Shown: positions 19,394-28,706 of the stretch, one piece after another
Numbering within the stretch: position 1 is the first letter of the stretch
How the letters are laid out: every line of letters starts with the position of its first letter
Assembly: GCF_024741135.1 (NCBI RefSeq)
Contig: NZ_JANSUY010000011.1
Location: 106,025-170,024, forward strand
DNA from: Aquiflexum gelatinilyticum
GTDB taxonomy: Bacteria; Bacteroidota; Bacteroidia; Cytophagales; Cyclobacteriaceae
Reading direction: 5' to 3'
Length of the DNA: 64,000 nucleotides
Program-made: the position numbers and the translations under genes
The notes under the pieces: generated by a model
Database searches by the model: none
Told to the model about the DNA's origin: nothing
Seen by the model: only the letters and a program-made list of their open reading frames with translations

Positions 19394-20245
19394 ATGAATA
19401 AAATCGGATTTAATGTTTTGGCTTGGTCGGCAGCGATGTCTGATGACCTCAAACCAATTTTGGACAGGCTGAAAAAGATCGGCTATGATGGTGCTGAGTT
19501 TTTTGTTGGCTCTGACGATATCCCTGCCTACAAAAGAATCGGAGAGCATTGCAAAAATATTGACTTGGAAGTAACCACGGTTTTTGTGCTCAGTCCGGAA
19601 GAAAACCTTGTCAGTCCGGATAACGATGTGCGCCAAAAGGGCCTTGAAAAAATCAAGTGGACTATTGACCGTTCGCATGATATGGGTTCGCAGGTGCTTT
19701 GTGGCCCTTTCCATTCTGCTTTTGCTACTTTTACCAAAGCCGCCCCTCAGGATATCGAGTATGCGCGCAGTGCTGAAATCCTCCATCAGGCAGGAGATTA
19801 TGCCGCACAGGCAGGAATCCTGCTGACGCCTGAGGCACTCAACAGGTTTGAATGCTACCTCTGCAATACCATGGAGCAGCTTTCGCACCTGCTGAAGATC
19901 GTCAACCACCCCAATGTCAAGGCGATGTTTGACACCCATCATGCCAATATGGAGGAGAAAAAACTGGGAGAAGCCATTCACCGAATCTCACCTTACCTTG
20001 CCCATTTCCATATCAGTGAAAATGACCGGGGCACGCCGGGTTCCGGGCATGTGCCATGGGACGAGACTTTTGCTGCTTTGGCTGCCATCAAGTACAAGGG
20101 ATGGCTGACCATCGAAGGATTCACAAGAAACGATCCTGACTTTGCCAATGCCATTGGGGTATGGAGGCAGTTTTCAGAACCTTGGGAAATGGCTGAAAGT
20201 GGGTATCGATTTATTAGGGAAATGGGAGAAAAGCATGGGCTGTAG
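19394..20245 (+). CDS. sugar epimerase/isomerase of the D-tagatose 3-epimerase type (TIM barrel)
   Basis: A 283-residue cytoplasmic TIM-barrel protein. The four expected metal ligands are visible: Glu in TPEALNRFE, Asp in MFDTHHAN, His in HFHISENDRGTPGSG and Glu in LTIEGF. The ENDRGTPGSG segment is characteristic of ketose 3-epimerases, which interconvert ketoses such as fructose and psicose or their keto-derivatives. The exact sugar is not determined. A sulfatase gene follows 54 bp downstream on the same strand, so the two may share a message. Confidence 0.85.
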   Translation: MNKIGFNVLAWSAAMSDDLKPILDRLKKIGYDGAEFFVGSDDIPAYKRIGEHCKNIDLEVTTVFVLSPEENLVSPDNDVRQKGLEKIKWTIDRSHDMGSQVLCGPFHSAFATFTKAAPQDIEYARSAEILHQAGDYAAQAGILLTPEALNRFECYLCNTMEQLSHLLKIVNHPNVKAMFDTHHANMEEKKLGEAIHRISPYLAHFHISENDRGTPGSGHVPWDETFAALAAIKYKGWLTIEGFTRNDPDFANAIGVWRQFSEPWEMAESGYRFIREMGEKHGL

Positions 20246-20299
20246 GTATTTGTTATGCAATGACTAGACTTTGGTAATTTCACAATTACCCAAAAAAAT

Positions 20300-21676
20300 A
20301 TGGGAAGAATTCTGATTTTAACCATCGCTATTATTCTAAGCTTAGATCTCCTTGGTTTTTCTCAAGATGACCGGCCCAATATCATTTTCATCCTCACAGA
20401 TGATCAAAGATGGGATGCTTTGGGATTTGCGGGAAACCAATTGATCCAAACCCCTGAAATGGACAGGCTTGCCTCAGAAGGGATATTTTTTGAAAATGCC
20501 TTTGTAACCACTCCTATCTGTGCAGCGAGTAGGGCCAGTATTTTGACAGGAACTTATGAAAGGACACATGGCTATACTTTTGGACAAGGTGAAATCAAGC
20601 AGCCATTTATTGATCAATCCTATCCTGCTATGATGAGAAATAGCGGTTACAACACCGGCTTTTTCGGAAAATTCGGTGTCAATTATTCCGGTTTTGAGGG
20701 GCTTTTTGATATTAGCGAGAATTATGACCGATTGGATCGCTACAAAGATAGAAGAGGTTATTTTTATAAAACCCTTGGTATGGATACAGTTCATTTGACC
20801 CGATATACAGGCCAAAAAGCCATTGAGTTTATCCGCCAAGCTCCCCAAGAAAAGCCATTTATGCTTTCTTTAAGTTTCAGTGCCCCGCATGCCCATGATC
20901 CGTCAGAGGAGCAATATTTTTGGGAGAAGGAATTTGATTCATTGTATGCATCACAATATTTTCCCGAGCCTCCTTTAAGTGATCAGGAATATTTTGATGT
21001 GCTACCTCCCTATGTTCGGGAAGGTGAAAACCGTAAACGTTGGAATTGGAGATTCGACACAAAGGAAAAATACCAAAGGAGTATGAAGGGATACTTTAGG
21101 ATGATTTCTGAAATTGATCATGAAATCGGGTTGATAAGGGAAGAGTTATCAAAACAGGGAAAAGACAAAAACACGGTTATCATTTTTATGAGTGACAACG
21201 GCTATTTTTTGGGAGAGCGCCAACTGGCCGGAAAGTGGTTGATGTATGATAATTCCCTTCGGGTTCCGATGGTCATTTATGATCCCCGATCCGTCCATGG
21301 CCGAAAAGTAAAAGACCTGGTTTTGAATATTGATATAGCACCCACCATTTTTGACCTTGCCGGGCTTGATAAACCAAAATCTTGGCAAGGTCTAAGTTTA
21401 GCCGGATTTTTAGAAAAAAACAGTCCTATTTTGGGTCGGGAGGATTTTATTTGTGAACACCTTTGGCAGGTGGATATTATACCGCCAAGTGAAGGCCTCA
21501 GGACCAAAGAATGGAAATATTTCCGTTACATCAATGATCCTCAGCATGAGGAATTATATGATTTGAAATCAGATCCCTTAGAAAAGAATAACCTTGCCTT
21601 GAATCCTAAATTCAATGGCAGATTAATGGAAATGAGGAGAAAATTTGAGGATAAAGAAAAGGAATTGAGAAATTAA
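20300..21676 (+). CDS. secreted sulfatase (type I, formylglycine-dependent)
   Basis: A 458-residue protein with a signal peptide (1-21, ending LGFSQ). The sulfatase signature CAASRASILTG supplies the cysteine that is converted to formylglycine. Metal-site residues are seen near NIIFILTDDQR and in FMSDNGYFLGE. It resembles sulfatases acting on sulfated glycans; the substrate is unknown. It needs a formylglycine-generating or anaerobic maturase, which is not in this window. Confidence 0.9.
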   Translation: MGRILILTIAIILSLDLLGFSQDDRPNIIFILTDDQRWDALGFAGNQLIQTPEMDRLASEGIFFENAFVTTPICAASRASILTGTYERTHGYTFGQGEIKQPFIDQSYPAMMRNSGYNTGFFGKFGVNYSGFEGLFDISENYDRLDRYKDRRGYFYKTLGMDTVHLTRYTGQKAIEFIRQAPQEKPFMLSLSFSAPHAHDPSEEQYFWEKEFDSLYASQYFPEPPLSDQEYFDVLPPYVREGENRKRWNWRFDTKEKYQRSMKGYFRMISEIDHEIGLIREELSKQGKDKNTVIIFMSDNGYFLGERQLAGKWLMYDNSLRVPMVIYDPRSVHGRKVKDLVLNIDIAPTIFDLAGLDKPKSWQGLSLAGFLEKNSPILGREDFICEHLWQVDIIPPSEGLRTKEWKYFRYINDPQHEELYDLKSDPLEKNNLALNPKFNGRLMEMRRKFEDKEKELRN

Positions 21677-21746
21677 ACCTAGCCGGGTAAAAAATGTAAG
21701 TCCTTTTCTTATTTGATTTTTTTCTATTTCAAAAACAAAAAATGTA

Positions 21747-21783
21747 AAAAAAAAGCCTAAGATTAAAAACTTAGGCTTTTTAG
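21747..21783. terminator. bidirectional intrinsic terminator
   Basis: AAAAGCCTAAG (21751-21761) pairs with CTTAGGCTTTT (21770-21780), with A runs on the left and T runs on the right. It lies between the convergent sulfatase gene and the small secreted protein gene and should stop both. Confidence 0.85.
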
Positions 21784-21798
21784 TAATTTCCAAACAGT

Positions 21799-22245
21799 TT
21801 ATTTACAATCTGCACTGAAATTATCAACTTCAGCCGTCAACTGACCATTGGCATTTACCGTCATATGGAAAGTTATATGCCCTTTAAAGTTCGGGGCTTT
21901 CCCCTGACCTACAAGCAGAAAGGATCGAGTCAAAGTTACATTGCTACCTTTTGATGCATTGATAGATTCATTGATTGCCTCATTCACCTGATAAACCGCC
22001 CCTGATGTTTGTCCCACACCTATTCCTTTCAAATTAATATGCGATTTGTACATAGTATTTCCACTTTTGGAGGTAACAGCATTTGTAACCATATGGTATT
22101 CACCATTTAAATCAACTAATTCTCCACAAAAGTCAACTGTTGCCAAAAAAGGGAATCTGCCTTCACTTGACTGAGCTTTGACCTGACTGAATAGCATTAG
22201 TCCAATTGCTACAACGAGACTAATTTTTACAAGGATTTTCTTCAT
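21799..22245 (-). CDS. small secreted hypothetical protein
   Basis: A 148-residue protein with a clear signal peptide (1-24, ending QVKAQ) and a predicted all-beta mature part with two cysteines (FCGELV and SADCK) that could form a disulfide. I do not recognise the family. It is probably periplasmic or exported and is monocistronic. Confidence 0.75.
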   Translation of the reverse strand: MKKILVKISLVVAIGLMLFSQVKAQSSEGRFPFLATVDFCGELVDLNGEYHMVTNAVTSKSGNTMYKSHINLKGIGVGQTSGAVYQVNEAINESINASKGSNVTLTRSFLLVGQGKAPNFKGHITFHMTVNANGQLTAEVDNFSADCK

Positions 22246-22765
22246 TTTTTTTCTGGGTTTAAGTTTGATTAAATTAATTATAGGTAATCGCCAAATTGCA
22301 CCGAATTTGAAATAAATTTAAGAAATCACTTGTGGTTTTGGGATTTGGAAACAATACCCTCTAATGGCAAATCTTTACTTAGCGAGATAAAAAAATTTCC
22401 AAGGAAAAACTTATTGAAGTTGTTCCATTTAATGGTGAATGAATCAACTAATAAATTATAAAAAACACTCTTTATGTATATAATTTTAACAATAAATCAT
22501 TGTCTTTCCAAATGCATTGCAAAGATTATTTTTTATTTGATCGGTCTATCAAATGGCAATTATGGAACCCCAACTGGGAGTAAAATAGGGTGTTTGTTAG
22601 GCATATCCTCGACAATTGTAGGGATGAAATTACACCTTCATATTTTATGAATTTATAATTCAAGTGATATGGAACTATCTTTCATTTGAGCGTATGGTTG
22701 AATAGTACAATTAAATCCCGATTGCTATCGTAACACCTGGGATGAAGTTCAATTGCTGTGGCTAT
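22246..22765. other. long intergenic region, no gene seen
   Basis: About 520 bp of AT-rich DNA between two minus-strand genes. It includes the second copy of the palindromic intergenic repeat and ends at the heptad tract flanking the alpha/beta hydrolase gene. No credible ORF or structured RNA was recognised. Confidence 0.6.
22679..22732. repeat. dispersed palindromic intergenic repeat, copy 2
   Basis: Closely related to the block at 4035-4085: both contain a CATTTGRGYGT...GGTTGAAT segment, then an AAATCCCGATTGCTATCG-type half-palindrome. Confidence 0.55.
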
Positions 22766-22790
22766 GGTCTGTCGACTGTGGTCTATGGAC
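22762..22790. repeat. degenerate 7-bp tandem repeat, left arm of an inverted pair
   Basis: Reads as heptads CTATGGT, CTGTCGA, CTGTGGT, CTATGGA. It is the inverted counterpart of the tract at 23643-23676 (23 of 25 bases identical when 22766-22790 is reverse-complemented). Together they bracket the alpha/beta hydrolase gene. Confidence 0.65.
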
Positions 22791-22794
22791 AAAT

Positions 22795-23601
22795 TTATCC
22801 TTGATCCTTCAACCAATCCCCCACCCTCTCATTAAAGTCCTCCAGATTTTCCCAATGGAAGGCATGGCCGCTTTTTTCATAGACATGCAATACCGATCCG
22901 GGGATGGCGGCAGCCACTTCTTTGGTCATCCAAACCGGCGTAAAAATATCCTCTTCGCCACCCAAGACAAAAACCGGGCAATTCACTTTTGCCAAGTCCT
23001 CCAAAACATCATGAGCCACACAGGCCGCAGCCTGTCCTTCCAGTCCGATCAACGGTTGGGGATTTGGATCCAAAGCGGCATTTTTCCGGTCTTCCAAAAG
23101 TCCTGCGTGAAATTCCTCATTGTCCCAGGATGGCTTGGAAAAAATCAATAACTGGATATAAACGCTAAATTCTTCAGGTTTCAATCTTGCTTTGCAGTCC
23201 TTCATGTGTTGGAAAATCGCCTTGGCCGCATTGTCACAGCATGCCCAAGGACACATCAGCACCATGGCTTTGACCCTGCTAGGAAAATGAATCGCCATCT
23301 GTTGGGCGATGATGCTGCCCATGGATACCCCGGCTACCTTGACCGCACCCAAACCCAAGTGATCCAACACCCCGATGCAGTCCTGCGCCATCTGAAGGGA
23401 AGTATAAGGGCCGGCCGGTTTATCGGATTTGCCAACTCCCCTGTTGTCCACGAGGATACAGCGAAAGGATTTTGCCCAATGGGCAACATGTTTTTCCCAG
23501 ACACTTCCGGGTGCAGTGATTCCCATAATCAGGAGCAGCGGTTCTCCCGAGCCTTTTTCTTCAAAGTAGATGTTGGTTCCGTTGGTGGCGATGGTTGGCA
23601 T
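22795..23601 (-). CDS. alpha/beta fold hydrolase, cytoplasmic
   Basis: A 268-residue protein without a signal peptide. It has the classical single-domain alpha/beta hydrolase layout: nucleophile serine in VAGVSMGS, acid in GGEEDIFTP and histidine in KSGHAFHW. It resembles esterases and lactonases of the 3-oxoadipate enol-lactonase or chloroperoxidase-like group, but the substrate cannot be assigned. The ATG at 23601 is preferred: the 18 codons upstream run into the flanking repeat. Inverted heptad repeats lie immediately outside both ends. Confidence 0.8.
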   Translation of the reverse strand: MPTIATNGTNIYFEEKGSGEPLLLIMGITAPGSVWEKHVAHWAKSFRCILVDNRGVGKSDKPAGPYTSLQMAQDCIGVLDHLGLGAVKVAGVSMGSIIAQQMAIHFPSRVKAMVLMCPWACCDNAAKAIFQHMKDCKARLKPEEFSVYIQLLIFSKPSWDNEEFHAGLLEDRKNAALDPNPQPLIGLEGQAAACVAHDVLEDLAKVNCPVFVLGGEEDIFTPVWMTKEVAAAIPGSVLHVYEKSGHAFHWENLEDFNERVGDWLKDQG

Positions 23602-23642
23602 TTTGAAAGAATTAAGAGTTAATAATAATGAATTTTGAATTA

Positions 23643-23676
23643 GTCCACAGACCACAGTCGACAGTCCACAGCATCC
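23643..23676. repeat. degenerate 7-bp tandem repeat, right arm of an inverted pair
   Basis: On the minus strand it reads as heptads CTGTGGA, CTGTCGA, CTGTGGT, CTGTGGA. It is inverted relative to 22762-22790 and lies just upstream of the alpha/beta hydrolase start. Confidence 0.65.
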
Positions 23677-23871
23677 AAAATTGATATCTGTTGGGGTTTT
23701 ATACAGTTAACCCAAAGAAGAGAATTGGTAAATGCACAATTATAAATGAAGAAATAAAGAATTTTCTGTGGAAAAAGAGAATTCTTTTTATTGTCTTTTT
23801 CGGTATTCGGAATCCGGCATTATTAATTCTGAATTCATAATTCTAAATTTCCCCTATCCTCTCGATTCTAC

Positions 23872-24693
23872 TCACAACCTTGGAACAAGTGTTTCCTGAA
23901 TCCATTTTCCGTCGTGCAAAGTGACAAAATCAGGATCTTCCAAGGCTTCTTTTCCCTCGTCTTCACAGATGATCCAACCTGGATAACCGATTTCCTTGAG
24001 CCACTTTGTGATTCCGATCAGGTCGACTTTTCCTTTTCCCATCAGTGCAAACTCCGGATTTCCATCCCAATCTTTGTAATGCACATGGTTGATGATGGAT
24101 TGGTATTCTTTCATTTTGGCAATGGGGTTCATGCCGCCGTTGATGATGTGGCCGACGTCAGGACACCAACCTGTGGCAGACAGGTCAAGTCCCTCCAGGA
24201 TGACTTTGTAATCGTCTTCTGTCCTTGTGATGGAGGTATGTGGGGAATTTGGGTGGAAACTGCTTTCTACTCCTTTTTCTTTGGCCCTTCGGGAAACAGT
24301 GTTCACGATATCTGTCAGGCTTTTTCTCCGCTGCACAATGTCATGCCTGCCGGTTGGAATCTGAACTGTGCAAAGGACCGAGCCAGGAAAACGCTGCAGC
24401 AAATCGATCGCATTGTCTGCGACCTTCCGCTCTTCCTCAGTTTCTTCTTTACCGTTCCAGTCCAAAGCCAAGGCTACCGCAGCCAGTTCAATACCCTGTT
24501 CCTTGAGTTTTTCCTCCACCAAAACCGGATCAGACAATTTGCCCATCCAGGAAAAAATAGGTTGGATCCCGGTAAAACCTGCTTGGGAAATGATCTCGAT
24601 CATATGTCCCAACTGGTCTTTGTAGGTTTCCCCGTCGTTGTTCATATACCAGGTATAGACCTCAGCACCGAATTTGAATGGTAGTTTTTGCAT
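23872..24693 (-). CDS. sugar phosphate isomerase/epimerase family TIM-barrel protein
   Basis: A 273-residue TIM barrel of the AP-endonuclease-2 superfamily. Putative metal and catalytic residues are seen in SSFHPNSPH, WCPDVGHI, HVHYKDWDG and IICEDEG, which resemble IolE- and IolH-like inosose dehydratases and sugar isomerases. No signal peptide. Genes of this kind often sit beside Gfo/Idh/MocA oxidoreductases; here the nearest one is 17 kb away. Exact substrate unknown. Confidence 0.8.
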   Translation of the reverse strand: MQKLPFKFGAEVYTWYMNNDGETYKDQLGHMIEIISQAGFTGIQPIFSWMGKLSDPVLVEEKLKEQGIELAAVALALDWNGKEETEEERKVADNAIDLLQRFPGSVLCTVQIPTGRHDIVQRRKSLTDIVNTVSRRAKEKGVESSFHPNSPHTSITRTEDDYKVILEGLDLSATGWCPDVGHIINGGMNPIAKMKEYQSIINHVHYKDWDGNPEFALMGKGKVDLIGITKWLKEIGYPGWIICEDEGKEALEDPDFVTLHDGKWIQETLVPRL

Positions 24694-24839
24694 GATTTTA
24701 TTTTTGGGGTTTTTAATTGTTATCGTTCTTAACTCGACATTGGCTTACCTTAACTTCCAATCAAAATTTAAATAATGTCCGTGAAGACACGGACATGGGC
24801 GGGGAGCAAAGTTTTGATTTAAATAACAGCATTAAATCA

Positions 24840-25292
24840 TCACTTTCCCTTCAATTCCTCATCAGGGATTGCCATGGTATGGTTTGCCAAAAGTTTGTAT
24901 TGACCCTTTTCTTTGACATAGGTCCGCATAAAGTGGTAGATGACCGGATTGGTTCCCTTGTCCACTACAGTATAACCACTCACCACAACGGTATTTCCCA
25001 AAACCACCACTTTATGGTCACGTGATTTCCTTCCCCTTGTATCGTTTGCCTGACCGGCCTGAATCCGCTTGGCCTTGGCCACAACCGCTTCTTTTCCATC
25101 AATCAAATTCGCATGGTTGTGAACCCAGATAAAATCCGCAGCCAACAAATTCTCCAAAAAATCAACATCAGATTCCAAAAGTGCCTTTTCCCATCCTAGG
25201 TCTAGGTCAATAAGTTTTTGCTGTTCCTGAGTTTGAGCCAATGAAGGGAAAACCAGGAAGCAGAGTAACATTATTGTGGCAATTTTTTTCAT
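24840..25292 (-). CDS. secreted SnoaL/NTF2-like (DUF4440) protein
   Basis: A 150-residue protein with a signal peptide (1-19, ending SLAQ) and an NTF2-like fold: the N-terminal helix has the LIDLDLGWEKALLESD pattern and is followed by LLAADFIWVH and paired strands. DUF4440 proteins are ligand-binding or small enzyme-like domains of unknown role. Monocistronic. Confidence 0.8.
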   Translation of the reverse strand: MKKIATIMLLCFLVFPSLAQTQEQQKLIDLDLGWEKALLESDVDFLENLLAADFIWVHNHANLIDGKEAVVAKAKRIQAGQANDTRGRKSRDHKVVVLGNTVVVSGYTVVDKGTNPVIYHFMRTYVKEKGQYKLLANHTMAIPDEELKGK

Positions 25293-25313
25293 GGCGTTTG
25301 GGTATTGCTTATT

Positions 25314-25364
25314 GGGTTAATGGTTATTGTTGATGGGTTAGGGCATAATTGGTTATTTGGTTAA
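25314..25364. repeat. degenerate 7-bp tandem repeat
   Basis: About seven heptads of the GGGTTAA/TGGTTAT type (GGGTTAA, TGGTTAT, TGTTGAT, GGGTTAG and so on) upstream of the DUF4440 gene. Confidence 0.5.
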
Positions 25365-25492
25365 CTGAATTCTGGAGCATACCATTTTTTGAATATGGGT
25401 GGTTCCTGTATTCCTGGTATTTCGCTTCTGACTTCTTACCTTTTACTCTAATTCCAAGCTAAGAAACTTGGTAAATGGTACTTGGTTCCTTT

Positions 25493-25538
25493 TCCTCTTA
25501 CCTTTCACTTCTCACCTAACTCCCCACTTCCCAATTTT
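25493..25538. repeat. degenerate 7-bp tandem repeat
   Basis: Heptads ACCTTTC, ACTTCTC, ACCTAAC, TCCCCAC and TTCCCAA run up to the 3' end of the large dehydrogenase gene. The complementary AGGTAAG-type consensus resembles the tract at 41487-41542. Confidence 0.5.
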
Positions 25539-28500
25539 CTACTTCTCCATCGGGTGCTCTTTGAGCAATTCGGCAGGAGAATAGAATCCCTTTTTGCCAG
25601 CAACCTTGGCCCTGACTTCTTTGACCTGATCGGGCCTGATGGGCGGTGCTTCATTGCCAAATGAGTTTCTCACATAAGTCAATACTGCGGCGATTTCATT
25701 GTCGTTGAGCATGCCTTCGTAAGGTGTCATCGGAACCTGACCCGGATATTCCCTACCCGATACTGTGATCGGTCCCATCAATCCTTTGAGCACGATCTTA
25801 ATCAAACGCTCCTCACTGCCCAATACCCAAGGGGTACCCACGAGAGGCGGAAACAAAGAAGCAGAAAGTCCACGTCCGTCATTTTGATGACAGGTACTGC
25901 AAAATCCGTCTCTCGCATAGATTTCTTTGCCCATGTTATAGAGTTCAAGGTCACTTCCGGTCAACTTGGACTTGATGGTTTCCTCTTTTTTCTCCCTCAC
26001 CGAAAGTCCATTGATATGGGCTACGGCTGCTTCATGGGCGTGGACCGACCATTTGTCCAAAGGCATTTTTTCTGCTTCAGCCAAAATCGGTAAGCCTTTT
26101 TCCCTTGGCAACCAAGATGCTGCCACGATCGCTTCCAAGCGAACTCTGCTATTCTCATCCTTGACGGCTTCCATCAGCAAACCAGCCTGATCATTTACCT
26201 GATGTCCTGAGTAGCGAAGTACCCTTACAGCAGCTGCTCTCGCCCTGAAATCCTTTGCCTTTAACATTTGCTTGAGCAATTTTTGATCGACCTTGTTCAA
26301 TCCCCAACTCACCCACAATCCTTCCAAAAGATAATGCTCGTAGTTAGGATCATTTTTATCCAGCTTGGAAACCCAAGCTTCTATGGCTTGAAGCACCTCT
26401 TTGGGATCCCTTCCTCTGAGTTCACGGCGGGTGCGGTAACGCGTCCTGAATTCCGGCAGCTTCAGATTGTCAAGCAATTTGGGAATGGATGCGCCATAAA
26501 CTTTCGCAGGTGTGACCAAAGGACGGGATGGATACGTGATCCTATATACCCTGCCATGTACGTGATCACGGAGCGGATCACGGGCATTGTGCTGCATGTG
26601 TCCGATCAGGACATTGTGCCAATCGATAAAATAAAGTGAACCGTCAGGCGCAAACTCCATGTCAACAGGACGGAAATTACGGTCAGATCCTTTCACTATG
26701 TCTTGTCTGAATTTGGTGATAAAACCGGTCCCTTCGTCCATGACCCGATGTTGCTTCATCCCCAAAAATCCAATGGTATTGGCGATCAACATGTCTCCCT
26801 GTACTTCCTCCGGGAAGTGTCTGCTGGAGACGAATTCCAATCCCGAAGTAGGGCGGACTTTATGCGCTTCTTCGATCAGGTTTTCGGATTTGTGGGTAGC
26901 TTCACCATACCTCGGCAATACCGATCCCGGCATCATCCACCTCACATCAGGACCTGAAGTTTCTGCAAAGAAATTTTGCCCCCAATCGTCAAAAGCAATT
27001 CCCCAAGGATTCGGTATCGATAACTGTGCAGTACGCTCAAGATGGCTTCTGGCAGGATTGAATCTGTAAAATCCGCCATTTGTCGCCCGGACAGGACCAT
27101 AGGAAGTTTCGACATTGGTATGCAGAAAGACTCCCTCAGCCATGTAAATGGATCCGGAAGGATCTGCAGCGAAAGCCGAAATCACGTGGTGCGTATCGTG
27201 GTCATCAAATCCGCTCAAAAGTGTTTCAATCTTGTCGGCTTTGTCATCCCCATCGGTGTCAATCAGGATTTTGAGGTTGGTGCCCTGGGAGATATATACC
27301 CCCTCAGGAGCAATCTCAAAACCCATAATCAGGTGCAATCCATCGGCAAAAATGATTTGCTTGTCCGCTTTGCCATCATTATTGGTATCTTCCAAGATGA
27401 TGAGCTTGTCATTTGGACGTGCATCTCCAGGCCTGTAATGCGGGTAACTCGGAACAGTGGCTACCCACAGTCTCCCTTTGTTGTCAAAGCTCATCTGAAC
27501 AGGATTGGCCAAGTCAGGGAATTCCACTTCCGAAGCAAAAAGCTCGATTTTGTAACCTTCGGGAACAGTCAATTTGTCCAAAGCATCCTGACCGTAGAGG
27601 TATTCTGTACTTCCGTTTTGTTCAGGATTGTAATTGGTCTCGACAGGAGGCAATGTTCTGGTATTTTTGTCAGCTGCGGCCAAATCCATTTTCTCTCCTT
27701 TTGCAGCTTTCCAGATGGCCTCATCACGGATGGCAGTCATCTGACGGATTTTTTCCAATTCTGCAGGATAATTATCAGGGCCAAACGGAGCGTACCGGCG
27801 ACCAAAAACATGGACCCCGTTGGGGATTTTGTAGTCATTGTGCCACATCCAGTTTTTTTCCATCACCATTTCATGGATCAAAGTGCGGTGTTCTTCCGCT
27901 TTTGGATTTTCATCCCCAAAAACAACATCGGCAAGCAAAACTGCCAATTTTTTATATCCTTCCTCATTCAGCTGAGATCCATCAATGGTCAAAGGTTCTG
28001 CACTCGAATCATACCATTCCTGTGAAGGTGCAAAAGCATCTACAAAAAGGACTTTATTCTTTTCAGAAACCTCCTTCATCGCTTGGGTATACAGCGCAAG
28101 GTTTTCATTTTCCTTTTTGCCATTCGGCAAATCCCTGATATCAGAAAGGTCCTCAAAGGCAATGGGGGAAATAATGGCAAGTTTGGGAGCGGCTTTCCCA
28201 TTATACTGCTGCTTAAGGGTATGCTTGATAAAAGCATCGAGTTCGCCTTTGTAATTGTCCAATCCATCAGCACCCTGAAAGGATTCATTATATCCAAAAA
28301 ACGCAAGGATCACATCTGCCTGATGTCTGGTAAGCCACTCATCAGGAGATTCAAAATGACCCTCAGAACCAGACTTGTTAGCAAATTCGGTCTGGAATTC
28401 TTCTGCTCCAGGAAATGCCCAAGGAGACTCTCTGCCGGAATGCGGTCTGAATCCCGGGGTATTGCCCCCATCTGCCATATTCCTGATATATAGCAAACTG

Positions 28501-28706
28501 TCCGGATAGCGCACATGCATTTCTGTCTCAAACTGCCCATATTCCATCATCCTAGAGGCAAGGTTGTTACCAATCAGGATAATGTGGGAGCCTTTGTTAA
28601 AATCAAGTGAATCGGATTTTTTGCATTGGTAAAAAATGGTGGAGACTAACAAAATCAAGGTGATTTTTAACAATCTTTTGCCGCTGTTTTTGATTGGGTT
28701 TATCAT
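25539..28706 (-). CDS. SGNH hydrolase / PVC-type heme-binding dehydrogenase / HEAT / cytochrome c fusion lipoprotein
   Basis: A 1055-residue lipoprotein (N-terminus with a hydrophobic core, then YQCKK). Domains in order: an SGNH/GDSL-like hydrolase (about 38-270, with IILIGNN, DGGNTPG and FFGYNE), a beta-propeller of the PVC-type membrane-bound dehydrogenase family (about 370-730, with DTNNDGKADK and DTDGDDKADK calcium-like loops), HEAT-like helices (about 740-910) and a C-terminal cytochrome c (CSTCH). The family, common in Planctomycetes and Verrucomicrobia, is thought to oxidise sugars or alcohols in the periplasm. Divergent from the PSD1/DUF1553 gene. Confidence 0.85.
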   Translation of the reverse strand: MINPIKNSGKRLLKITLILLVSTIFYQCKKSDSLDFNKGSHIILIGNNLASRMMEYGQFETEMHVRYPDSLLYIRNMADGGNTPGFRPHSGRESPWAFPGAEEFQTEFANKSGSEGHFESPDEWLTRHQADVILAFFGYNESFQGADGLDNYKGELDAFIKHTLKQQYNGKAAPKLAIISPIAFEDLSDIRDLPNGKKENENLALYTQAMKEVSEKNKVLFVDAFAPSQEWYDSSAEPLTIDGSQLNEEGYKKLAVLLADVVFGDENPKAEEHRTLIHEMVMEKNWMWHNDYKIPNGVHVFGRRYAPFGPDNYPAELEKIRQMTAIRDEAIWKAAKGEKMDLAAADKNTRTLPPVETNYNPEQNGSTEYLYGQDALDKLTVPEGYKIELFASEVEFPDLANPVQMSFDNKGRLWVATVPSYPHYRPGDARPNDKLIILEDTNNDGKADKQIIFADGLHLIMGFEIAPEGVYISQGTNLKILIDTDGDDKADKIETLLSGFDDHDTHHVISAFAADPSGSIYMAEGVFLHTNVETSYGPVRATNGGFYRFNPARSHLERTAQLSIPNPWGIAFDDWGQNFFAETSGPDVRWMMPGSVLPRYGEATHKSENLIEEAHKVRPTSGLEFVSSRHFPEEVQGDMLIANTIGFLGMKQHRVMDEGTGFITKFRQDIVKGSDRNFRPVDMEFAPDGSLYFIDWHNVLIGHMQHNARDPLRDHVHGRVYRITYPSRPLVTPAKVYGASIPKLLDNLKLPEFRTRYRTRRELRGRDPKEVLQAIEAWVSKLDKNDPNYEHYLLEGLWVSWGLNKVDQKLLKQMLKAKDFRARAAAVRVLRYSGHQVNDQAGLLMEAVKDENSRVRLEAIVAASWLPREKGLPILAEAEKMPLDKWSVHAHEAAVAHINGLSVREKKEETIKSKLTGSDLELYNMGKEIYARDGFCSTCHQNDGRGLSASLFPPLVGTPWVLGSEERLIKIVLKGLMGPITVSGREYPGQVPMTPYEGMLNDNEIAAVLTYVRNSFGNEAPPIRPDQVKEVRAKVAGKKGFYSPAELLKEHPMEK

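Noticed and set aside
27042..28025. 327-residue ORF antisense to the SGNH-dehydrogenase gene
   Set aside because: It is opposite conserved domains of the real gene and shows no protein family features.
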